A stretch of 64,000 bases of DNA from contig NZ_CP032084.1 in the NCBI RefSeq assembly GCF_003600685.1, forward strand, positions 5,766,001 through 5,830,000. Reading direction: 5' to 3'. The notes beneath the pieces are model-generated. The model saw only the letters and a list, made by a program, of their open reading frames with translations, was not told the DNA's origin and did not search any database. Below are positions 48,094 through 60,000 of this stretch, piece by piece (position 1 is the stretch's first letter; each line of letters opens with the position of its first letter). Position numbers and translations under genes: made by a program. The DNA comes from Achromobacter sp. B7 (GTDB taxonomy: Bacteria; Pseudomonadota; Gammaproteobacteria; Burkholderiales; Burkholderiaceae_B).

Positions 48094-51000
48094 CTCAAAC
48101 CATCAAAGTAAGCTTTCCCATTCACAGGACGGAATGCCGTACCACCATCAACCGCCTTAGGGTTTCTAATAACGACTGTACCACTGACATTATCCCAGTA
48201 TGCAGTGCGCCCACCACTTAGCTCACGAAATGCAGTTGGTTTATTAACGACACTTTCGATATGCAAGGCAAACTGTTCGCGAGTAGTTATGCCAAGATCT
48301 TTATATTCGCCCTTCTGAATAACATGCTTTTCAAACGCATGACCGCCAGATATCTCTCGCCCAGTAAGTTGCCCACTGAGCTTCGCGACATTCGCTAGGC
48401 TTGCTGCATCACCTGCGCCCTTTGCAGCAACAGCAATTTCGGCCACCCCAGGTCTAAATAGACCACGGATGGCAGAACCAATTCCACTCAGTGCCCCGCC
48501 ACCACTATCAATCGCCAACCCTTCAGCAACACTGGCAGCGATGGTGTAGTGCCAAGTCCCGTCCCGCAGGTCGGGCGTCGCTTGGATCATAGGAGAACCC
48601 GCCGGAACAGCAAGCGGCTTACCCTGCTTATCAAAGAACACGACGTTGCCGCTAGCTGTCGCCAGCTGGATTGCTGCGCGGCACAGGGAAGCTGCTCGAT
48701 CTACGCAAGCGCTTGCCAGCTCTTTGTCGCGTTGCGCCGACATGCCGCTCAGCTCTCGAGCCCGGGCGCAGCCATCAGGGTTTCCAGGACCGCAAGAAGC
48801 AATCGCCGCATCAAATTGCCGTTGTTCAGACGCCCTGAAACCCTCGGATTTTTGCCCGAAGTAGTTGTTCTCGGTCTCGATCTGGGCGGCTAGGGTCGCA
48901 ACAGCACTATCTCCACCCAGTGCTACGGTAAGGCCCGCGACGAGACTGGCGACCAGATTGGCTCGTGACTCCTTCTCCTCCGCCGTCAGGTCCTTGGCAC
49001 CATGCCCCGAAAGACCCTGAATGAGGTTGTTAAGTACGACACTCGCCGCAGCCCCCGCTGCGCCGGCGCCACAATGGCTTCCTTGACCGAAGGCTGCAGC
49101 GCAACCAACCAATCCCTGTAATGCCGTCCGCGCAGCCTCACTGTCCAAAGTGTCCGCAATCTGCTTCACCTTGCCGGCGCCTAACGCCTGCAGGTAGTTC
49201 GCCGCGGCAGATTGCAAGAATTGCCCCGCACTTCCCGTGACATTTCCCCCCGCGCCTGCTGAAATGGCGGTCACTCCAAGCCGATACGCGCCGTTCGGCC
49301 CCCACTTTGCTGCTTCGTCATACCGGGCCTTGAGATCGTCTTTGAGCGCGGGATCCGTCTCGGCATCTATCGCCTTCTTCAGTGCATCAGCCTCCTTCGC
49401 CCGATTCGTCAAAAACTGCCCCACTTGCCGCTGGGCCTCTGACGCAATCTCAAACCCCGCCTCGATCTTCTCCTTGTCAAAGATCGGCTTCAGCGCATTC
49501 AACGTATCGGACGTATCCCGGTTCAACGCCGCGATCGTCTCCGCCGCAGTCTTGCCGGTCAGGGCAAGTTGGCCAGCCCCATCACGAATGGCTACGCTGC
49601 CGCCGCTGATAGCGCTGTATGTAGTCGAGTTGGCATTCCCGGAAGCCGCGACAACCACGGGCAGACCGGCGGAAGCTCCGTTGCTGCTTGTCGGCAAGCT
49701 CGTACCTGGCACTTTGTCCGCGCCGCCAGCCGCCTGGCCTTTCGAGTTCGTCCCGACATCGCCCTTCTTCGCGTCTCCTTCCCCGCTGCCGCCCCAGCTA
49801 TATCCGCCGCTCAATGCGACCTGATCTGCCTTGTAGCGCGCCGTGTTCTGCAAGTCTTTGACGACAAGCGTGCCGGTGGACAGTTGATTCAGGCCGTCTG
49901 CCACAGCCTGTTCACTGCTCGATATGACGCCACCAGTTAACGTGGTGTTCTGGCCAACGTTGACCAGAAAGCCGCCGTCACCCGCCTTCATCCCCGCCTG
50001 CTGTGTGGCGGATTGGAAATTGCTTTCCATCCGGCCTTGCGAGACGTTGCCGGAGACGGAGCTTTTGCAGTAGCCGTAGATGCAGATACTTGCTTGGACG
50101 CCAGCACTTTGCTGCTTGGAAACGTAGGTGCTGGTATCTTGCAGAGTCTCAATTTGAAGATTCTTGCCGACCGAGGCGATGATCTGATCGGCGCTTGCTA
50201 TCGCGCCGATCAGCGAGGTATCCCCGCCCGATTGCAATGCCAGCACGTTGCCAGCAGTGACATCGGTATACGTCCAATTAGCGTCTTTGCCGTCTGCGCG
50301 CCCTCGGCCCCCACCGGCACTAAGGTTCAGCATCACGCCTATACCGTCTTCGCTGTTCGCTGAGACCCCAATGCCGACGCTACCGCTGTAGCTCTTGTTC
50401 TTCGTGTGTTGTTCAAAGGTGTTTTGCGCAGCTTGCAGCAGAATGTCGCCATCTGCTTTGATGATGGCGTTGCTCCCTGCTGACAGGCGTGAACCTGTGA
50501 CGGTGACGTCGGACGCGGAGCCGGCCCCCTTGGCGACGATGGTCAGGTCTTGGCCCGCTGCCACGGTAGATCCCAAAACGGAAGACGACGCGCGATCTGC
50601 CGTGCTTTGGCTCTTGCTCACTCCAAAGTTGATACTGACACTCACGCCGCCAGCGCTCTTGGGATCGGCCGCGACAGCGTCATAGGCGTTAGCCGCGGCA
50701 AGGCCGGTAGTCGCCAAAGCCAGCCCCTGCATCACCTTGTTATCGGTCCTCCCTGCTGCATCCCCCATTCTTCCCGCGGTCTGCATTGCGTCGACCAAAG
50801 GCGTGTTGGCGTTAATGCTCAACCCCGTCTGCTTGATCTCATGGAATTCCTTCTCTTTCGTGGTGTCCAGCGCCGCGCCGATGTTGACTTCCTTGCCGAT
50901 CAGCGTGATGTCGCCCTGGCGTGCGATGACGTTGCTGCCCTTGATATTGAGAGCGCTGCCAGCGTTGATCAGCACATCGCCTTCGACGCTTCCGACGGTG

Positions 51001-54000
51001 CTGGCGTTGTGGAAAACCTTCTTGCTATCAAGCGAATCCGTCTGCTTGCTGGTGCCATAGCTCAATCCGCCCATGGCGCCAAAGCCTGACTTCTTGACCA
51101 CCTTGTAGTCGTAGCCGTCCTCGGCGTTCTGGCCGGCCAGAATGTTGACGTCGCGGTCGGCCGACATCACCAGGTCGTTCTGCGCGCCAACGTTCGAACC
51201 TGCCACTCTCAAGTCGCGCCCGGCCATCAATAGGGCGGTGTCGCCGGTGAAGGTCGAGCCCTTGGCCTGTTCCCAATCAGCCGACTTGATGATGTGCGTG
51301 GTCTTGGACGACAGGAAGCCGCGCTTTTTGTAGTGAAGCTCGTCGTATGCCGAGCCAGACTCCACCCCGGCCGTCAGATTGATGTCGCGCCCAGCGCCCA
51401 CCGCCAACTTTTTGCCGGCAGTGACGTCAGCCGCACGGGCGTTCACGTCTTGCCCCGCGATCAGCGTCAGGTTGCCGCCCGCGGCAATCGACGAACCGAT
51501 CTCTTTGCCGGTGCTCAGGTCATGACGGTTTTTCTTGTTGATGACGATGGACTCGCCATGGCGTTCCGTCACAGTGCTCAGATTGATGTCGCGGCCGGCT
51601 TGCAACCCAGCGTTGCGCTCCGCGTTGACTTGCGCGGCGGTCAGGCTGATGTCGCGACCGGCTCGCATATTCAAGTCACCGGCATCCACGCGAGCCACGC
51701 CCGTGACGTGCGAACCCCAGGTGTTGCCGAAGTTCTCAGACGCCGCCGTCGAGGCCAGCGCGATGTCGCGCCCCGCCTTCAGCGTGACGGAATCGCCCTG
51801 AATCAGCGAGGCTAGGTTGGTCAGGTCTTCGCGTGCGGCCAGATCCACGACCGCCCCCTGCACCAAACCACCCGCCCGGTTGACGATATTCGACGCGCTC
51901 ATCACCGTGGCATGGCGTGCGCCGATCGTGCCGCTGTTGACGATGTCGCCGTCCGCCGCAAGCTTGACGTCGCGGCCGGCCATCAATGTGCCGTCGCCCT
52001 TCAGGTCGCCTTTGCGCACAACCAGGTAGACCTTGGGCACCAGCACGGTGTCGGTGCTGCCGTCCGGCAGGGTGACGGTTTGTTCGACCAGCCACACAAG
52101 ATCGCTGGTCAGCCGGCGTTGTTGCTCATCGGTCAGCGCCACGCCGAGCTGGACGTTGTTGGCCCGCGCGAACTTGGCGCCTTCCGCCATCAAGGCCTTG
52201 TATTGGCTGTCGTTGTCGCCGAAGCGGTCCAGGAACCGTAGTCCAGTCGTGGACAGGATTTGGTCAGACACGAGCTTTTGCTCGTAGAAGCCATCGCCCA
52301 GACGCTTGGGTTGGCCCGAGGGCGTCAGGAACTTGGCGCCGGGGGGCAACAGGGCGTCCCAGCCGGGCAGCCGCGCGCCGGACAGCGTCTTGCCGCCTGG
52401 CACGGCGTTGCCGGCAATGGTGCCGCCGCCGTCCAGCGCGGCGTTACCGACGTTGGTGGCAGCCGGGGCGTGCAGACGCTGCGCGTCCACGCCGGAACCT
52501 GCGCCCACGGCAGGGCCCGCCGCTGCTTGCTGCGCGACGGCGCCATTGCCGATAGCAACGTGCACCCGATCGGCGTCAGCAGGCTTGTCAGGGCGCGGGC
52601 CGGCAAGCCCGGCGCCCGCGCCCGCCCCGCCCGCGACCGTGGTGCCCGGCAATGCGTCGGGCTGGCGCAGCAGATCGAACAGGTAGTCGCTGGATACCGT
52701 GGGCCGTTGGCCGACAAAGCGCGGGTCCGTCGCGACGAGGTACGGCACGTCGGGGCGCTTGTCTACGGTGAACAGCTGGTTGTCGGGAATGCTGGCGGGG
52801 TTGGAAACGGTGCGCACCACCGTGCCGCCGGGCAGCTCCAGGCTGGCGACCAGCACTGGGCCCGGCTTGCCGATACCCGTGTTGCCCGGCGCCGATCCAG
52901 CCAACGCGACGTTGGTGTGTCCGCCCGAGGTTCCCACGGGAAGCTCGATGGCTTGACCGGCCAGGGTGGCCGTGTAGCCGGAGGAGTATTCCTTGCGGTC
53001 CTTGGACCGCGCCTGCGAGACCGTGGCCGTGCCCTCGCGCACGACGGTGCGCTGGCCGCCCGCGCCGATGTTGTGGATGGCGGGTCCCGCCACGTGCAGC
53101 GCGCCCCCCGCGGCGATCTGACTCTTGTCGTTGGTAACGGCACCGGCCAGCGTCATCGCGCCGCCGGACAGGATCTTGCCCGGGTCCGACGACAGCGTGC
53201 GCGTTTCGGTGACGGTTTCGTTGACTTGGTAGTACGTCAGCGTACCGACCAGGCGGTTGCGGAAATCGGCGTTGAATTCGCGGATGCGGGCGTCCAGGAT
53301 CTTGTAGGGCTCCGTGTACGCGGCATGCGCGGCTTCATACGCCTTGCGGCGAGCGCCTTCGGCAAGGCACGCCGGGCTGTTGCTAAAGCATGGCGCTTCC
53401 GGAGGGATCCAAATCGGCACGGAGCCCGACGGCGGGGTGATGCCGAATATCGACCATATGCGCGCATCGGAACCATAGCCGAACCATTCGGGCACGTCCC
53501 AGCATCCGCCGCCCGCGTCGCCGCCGCTGCACGCGACGTCGGCCGGGGTATAAGCCAACGCGATCGGCGAACTGACACCCGCCTTGCGTTTTCCACCCGG
53601 GGTGTAGTCGAACGGCGGGCCGTAGCGCGCCGCCGGATATTTGTCGGACGGCAGCAGGAACATGCGCTCGGGATCGTCGTCCAGCCAAGCCGGGTCCTTG
53701 CTGCACTGAGGGGTGACCTCGTCACACAGCCAGTTGGTCTCTGCGTCGTACATGTCGGTGCTGCCCGCCGGGGTGAAGTACGCCTTGGGCTGGGACGACA
53801 CCACTGCCGTCTGGCTGCTATAGCCGGCGTTCTGGTTCAACAACGACGCCGCGGAAATGCGGGCGTTGCCCGCCGCTTCGATGGTGGCGCCCGAGTTCAA
53901 CAACGACCCCGCGTACCCCGCCACGTTGCCGCCGGCATCCAGCGCGCCGCCAATGGAAAGGTCCGCACCGGCGTAGATCAGCGCGTGATCGCGATTCACC

Positions 54001-57000
54001 AGTGAAGCCACGCCCAGGTCCATGGCGCCACGGGACGCGATGACCGCGCCCCCGCCTACCCCTGCGCTGTTGACCAGTGTGTGGGTCTGAATCGCGACCT
54101 TGTCGCCGTAGATGCGGGCCAGGTTGTCCACGCCGCCGGCGTTGATGCGCGTGATGGCGCCGTCGATCAGGCCCGCGTTCGTCAGGCCGTGCGTGACGTT
54201 AAGGGTGTTGCCGCCGCCCGCCAGAAGCTGGCCGGTGGCATGGTTGACCAGCGAATCCGCCTGGATGCTCAGGTCGCGCCCAGCGCTGATGGTGGCGCTG
54301 TTATCCAGCGCCCCGCCCAGCGACAGGTTCAAATCGCGACCGCTGGACAGGTCGCCCGTCTGGTTCAACGCGCCCGCATACTGAAAGCTGAGATCGCCCG
54401 CCGATTGCAGCGTGCCCAGGCCATGCAAGACCTGCGCGATGACGGTCAGGCTGTTGCCCGCCAGCAGCTTGCCCTGGCCATTCTTCAAGGTGTCGGCCAC
54501 GATGCGGGCGTTGCCTTGCGCGGCCACCTCACCGCCCTGGTTATCCAGTTCCCGCGTGGTCAGGGTCAGATCCTGCCCCGCCTGGATGGATCCACCTTGG
54601 TTGTCGACGCGGTCCGCCACGATGGCAACCACCTTGCCCAGCACGCCCTTCGGTGCTCCGCCCGCCACCGCAAGCGTGGCGCTGTTATCCAGCGACCCTG
54701 AGGTCAGCGTCAGTGCGTTATCGGCCTGGATCAAACCGGCGCGGTTGTCGACGGTGGCAATGGCTTTCAGTACAAGATTGCCGCCCGCCAGCGTGCCCTC
54801 GCGGTTGACGATCGTGGTGGCGGCGATGTTCAAGTCCCCCGCCGCGGCGATAAGCCCGTCGGTGTTGTCCAGCGTGCCCGCCAGCGTCAGGCTGGCCGCG
54901 CCGGTCGAGGTCAGTTTGCCTGCCTGGTTGTTCAGGTTGGCGGCCGAGATTTCCACGCCGCCGCCCTGTACGACGGCCTGATGGGCGTCGATGTCTCCCG
55001 GCGTGGCCAGCGTGACGTTGCCCACTGCGGACAGCGCGCCATGCGCAAGGTCCAGGTTGCCTGCGGCAAGCGTCAGGTCCTTGCCGGCCAGGCTGGTGCC
55101 GCGATGAACGATGTGGCCGGCCTTCAGCGTGAGGCTGCCTGGCTGATTAAGGGCGCCTTCGCCGTCCATGCCGGCGACCAATCGGCCTGCGTTGTCGAGC
55201 ATGCCCGGTGTGGTGACGAGCAGGTCGCCGCCTGCCAGGACGGAACCCTGGTTCAGCAACGCGGCGCCGGCGCTGACACTGGCGCTGTCATTGGCCGACA
55301 CCACGCCCGCGTTGGCCAGTGTGCCGCCCGCTTTCAGGGTCAGCGCGCCGGCGGATTGAAGGCGGCCGTCTGCCGCAACGGTCATGTTGTGCGCGGCGAA
55401 GGCGTTCAAGTCGCCCGCCTGCGTGGCGGTGACGCCACCCAGCGCGGCATCCGTGCCTGCGCGCAAGGTCATGCCATGGCCTGCGGCCAGCGAACCCTGG
55501 GCGCGCAGCGCAGCGCCGGCATCGGCCGTCAACATGCCGCTGGACTGCACGGTCGATGCCGCGTCCAACGCCACGTCGCCTTGGCGCGAGGTCATCGTCA
55601 GGTCGCCGTTCAACGCGGCAACCGTGCCTTGCACCGTCAGGGCGTTACCCGCGATCAACGATTGCGAATGCCCCGCCAACATGCGCCCAGCCACCAGCAC
55701 GGCCTCTTGGGCGGTGGCGGCAAGCGTGCCGCCTGCTTGGGCAAGACCGGTTGCGGCAACGGTCAGGTTGCGTCCGGTCAGCGTCAGGTTGGCATCGGAA
55801 GCCACGGTGCCGTCCACGCGCACATCGCGCGCGGCAGTCAGTGCCATGTCGGCAACCGAGCTCAACGCCCCCAACGCGCTGAGGTCTTGGCCTGCGTGCG
55901 CGCTTAGCGCACCGGCGGCCTGGACTTGTCCGCCTTGCTTGATGGTCAGGTCGTGTTGCGCGGAGATCTGCGCATCCCCGGCCGCGCGCTCGCCCAACGC
56001 TGCCACAACGCCGCCCAATCGGGCGCTACCGCCCGCTGCCAGCGTGAGGCCGCCGCCCGCCGCAATGACGCCGTCGGAATCCAGATCAGTGCCTGCGCTT
56101 GCGGCAAGGTTGTCGGACGCTTGCATCCGACCTAAGGCGCCCACTTGCAGCTTGGCGCCTGCGTCGGCTTGCAACGTGCCCGCAAGGGCTGTTGCGATGC
56201 CGTCGATGTTGATGTCACGAGCGGCTTTCAGTGCAATGGGGGAGCCCGCGGTGACCGTGCCGGTGTCCGTGATGGACAGATCGCGACCGGCCTGTGCGCT
56301 AAGCGTGCCGCCGGTGGTAGCTGATTTCTTGGTGCCCGCGCTTCTGGTGCGGAGGCCATGAGAGCCAGTGCCTTCGAAGTCTGTGCCTTCGGTGTCCGTG
56401 CCTTCGGTGTCTGCCCGCTTGGCTTCTGCGCGCTGGGCGGCATCGCCCCCAGCCGCCGCGCCCCTGGCCTCCGTGCCCAAGTTGCCAGCGTCCTCTGCCG
56501 TGCCCGCCGTACCTGCGATGCGCAGGTCTTGGCCTGCGGTCAGCAGCAAGTTGCGGCTGCCCTGTGCCAAGGCTTTGTCCGCGACCGTCAGATCCCGGCC
56601 AGCATTGATTTCAAGCGTACCGTTGGCGACCGTCTTGCCGCTCAGCTCGGCATCCGACTCCGCTTGCATGGCGATGTCGGTTTCACCGGATAAGGTGCCC
56701 GCCGCTCGTAACTTTCCGCCCGCCTGCGCCAGCAGTTTTCCGCCGGCTTGCAGTTCGCTTGCGCTGCCCAGCGTCATATCGCCACCGCTGCTGGCGGCAA
56801 GCGTGCCCGCGTCGGCCAGCACAGTGCCATCCACCGCCAGGTCCCGCTGTACGCGCAGCTGCGCCGATTGTCCGGCCACCAGCGTGCCCGACAACGCCGC
56901 GCTGTCTGCGTGGACCTCGACAGATCCATCCGCCTGCAACCGCGAGCCCGCCAAGGCGGCCAAGACGCCGCCGGCGTTTGCGGTGATCGCGCCCGTCGCC

Positions 57001-60000
57001 AGACTCTGGCCCGCCAGCGTTATGTTGGAGCCGGCATCCAGGACCGCATCGGCCAGCGATGACAACGTGCCGGCCGCTATCAGCGACGCGCCCGCGCGTG
57101 CCAGCAAAGCGCCACCCGCCAGCGTCTGGCTGTCGGATGACAGGCCCAGGTCTTGTCCCGCAATCAACTGCAACGGCCCCTTGGCCGATGCCGTGGTGCC
57201 CGTGACGGCCATCGCGCCGCCGCTCTGTATCAACGCGCCGTGATCGCCGCGCACCGCGCCCGCGATCGTTGCGGCACCCGCTGCCTGGAGACGCGCGTTG
57301 GCGGACGCTTCAAGCTGCCCGGTCGCACCGACGCGCACGTCCTTCTTGGCGACCAGATCCAGCGAACCGTCCACGCCAACCTTGCCGTCGACCGCGATAT
57401 CCCGGCCGGCCTGCCATTGCGCATCGCCCTTGGAAACGAGCACACCACCGGCAGCAAGGTCGCGCCCGGACTGCGCCTGAACGCCCTGCCCTTGAAGCTG
57501 GCTCGCCGAGCCCAGCAGCACATCGTTGCCGCCCTTTAAGGCCAGCGTGCCACCGTAGGCCAGCGCATCGCCATCCACACGCAGGTCGCGCGCGGCCGTC
57601 AGCGCCATGCTGCCTTCGGACATCGCCGTGCCGACGATATTCAGATCCTGGCCCGCCTTCAGCGCCATCGCGCTGTCGGACTGAAGCTGTGCGCCGCCCG
57701 CCACGGCCAGCATGTGACCGGCCTGCACGTCCAGCGCGCCACCCGCGTACAGCTGCTTGCCGATGCTGGCATTGCGCGCGGCCTGCAAGGTCAGCGCGTT
57801 CAATGAACTGACGGTGCCGGCCACCAGCAGGTCGCCGTCTGTTGTTGCACGCGCGGGCCCCGCCGCCGCGATGCGCGCCAACGCGCCCACCGACAGGTTT
57901 CGTCCCGCGCTCAAGTCCAGGCCGCCCACGCTGGCGGCCAGTTCGCCATCAAGCGTCAACGCGCCGATGGCGGCCAGCGTTATGTCGCCATTGCCACGCC
58001 ACGCGCCGGACAACGTCATATCGTTGCCCACCATCGCGCGCGACGCGCCTTCGACATACCACTGCGCCGTCTGCCCCGTGCTCAAGTCGTGCCGCGCAGC
58101 CAAGGAAATATTGCCGCTTGCCGACGCGGTGCTGTCCACGCGAACGTCGCGGCCCGCAGCCAAATCGATGGCGCCGCGCGACCCCATCGTGCCCGCCGCG
58201 TGAAGGTCACTGCCCGCCTGTGCCGAAATGCCTGCCCCTTGCGTGCCGCTGGACGCGCCCAGCCGCAGCGCGTTGCCCGCGTTCATGGTCAGTGCGCCGT
58301 CATACGCTCGCGCCGTGCCATCAATGCGCAAGTCGCTACCCGCGTCCAACGTAATGCCGGCGTTGGCCAGCGCTTCGCCCGCCAGGGCCAGATCCTTGCC
58401 GGCCGACACGTTGATGGCGCCTTCCGATTGCAAGCGCGCAGCCGCGCTCGCCGTCACCTTGCCGACGGCATCAAGCAACAGGTTGCCGCCCGCCAACAGC
58501 TTGCCGTCTACCCAGGCGTCACGCGCGACCTGCGCCGTCAGCGCCGCCATGGACGACACCGTGCCCGCCGCGCTCAGTCCGCCGCCGACACGCAAGGCCA
58601 CCGGCCCCGCCGCGTGCACGTGGCCACTGGCACCTATGGTGAGGTCGCTGCCCGACGCCAGGGATACGGCGCCCTGCGCCGCACCAACGGCGCCAGTGAT
58701 ATCCAACTTGCGCGCCGCGTCCACCTGCGTGCCCAGGTTGCTGCGCAGGCTACCCGCCAGCGCAACCTCTTCGCCGCCCGACAGGGACGCACTGCCCGTC
58801 GCTTCGAATGCGCCGGTAAGCTGGGCCGCGCCCGCGGCCCGCAGCGTCAGTTCGCCATCGGCCGCGAGCTTGCCGCCCAGCACTGCGCGATCACCCGCCG
58901 TCAGCAGCGCGGGGCCTTGGGCAAGAATTTCGCCCTGGGTATGAAGGTCACGCGACGCAGCCACTGCCACGCCTAGCCCTTGCGCCTGGCTGCTTGCACC
59001 CAGGCGTAGATCCTTGCCGCTCTGGAGCTCAAGTGCGCCCCCGTAGGCCAGCGCTGCGCCGTCCACATTCAGATCGCGCACCGCGTGCATCGCCATGGAA
59101 CCATCACTGACTGCCGTGCCCGCCAGATTCGCATCGCGGCCGGCGTTCAGCGTTGTGGTCGTGGTGGATTGCACTTGCGCGGCCGCGCCAATGCCCAGGT
59201 CTTGACCGGCGCGCAATGACAGCGTGTCGCCGGACAGCAGTTGGCCGCCTATCGCAATGTCGCTCGCCGCCGTCAACCTCTGTGCATTCCTGCTGGACAG
59301 CGCCCCGTCTACTGTCAACGCGCCGCCGCTTTGGCCTAGCAATGTGCCTCCCGCAAACGCCTTGCCGTGCTTGCCGACCAACAGATCACCGCCCGCCAAC
59401 AGCTCAAGCGCGCCTTGCGCCGCCGACGTTTCGCCATCCAGGCGCAATGCGCCCCGGGCTTCGACACGGTTGCCTTCGTTGCTGCGCAGCGCGCCGGCAA
59501 TCGCGATGTCTTGCCCCGCCGTGACGGCCGCGCTGCGTTCCGCATCCACGCTTGCACCCTTCGCAATCGTGACGTCACCCGCGCCGTGCAAATCCAGCTT
59601 GCCCGTGGCTTGTGCCTGGCCGCCGACGCGCACGTCCCGGCCCGCCGCTACTGCCATGTCGCCCCGTGAAGCCATCGAGCCATCAGCGACCAAGTCGCCG
59701 CCCGCCAGCACGGATACGCCGTCGCCCTGCACGCGGCTGGTCTTGCCCAGCTGCAATGCGTTGTCGGCGTTCAATGCAACCGCGCCGGTGTAGGCGCGCG
59801 CCGCGCCGTCGATGCGCAGGTCACGCCCGGCGTTCAGCTTCAAGGTCGCATTGGTTTCGGCTTCGCCTGCCAAGGACAGATCCTGCCCGGCCAGCAGCGT
59901 CATTGCCCCTTCCGATTGCAGACGCGCGTTCGTGTCCGCCACCACATCGCCCGCCGCCTGAAGCCGCATGGGGCCGCCCGACAAGAGCTTGCCGCTGACC

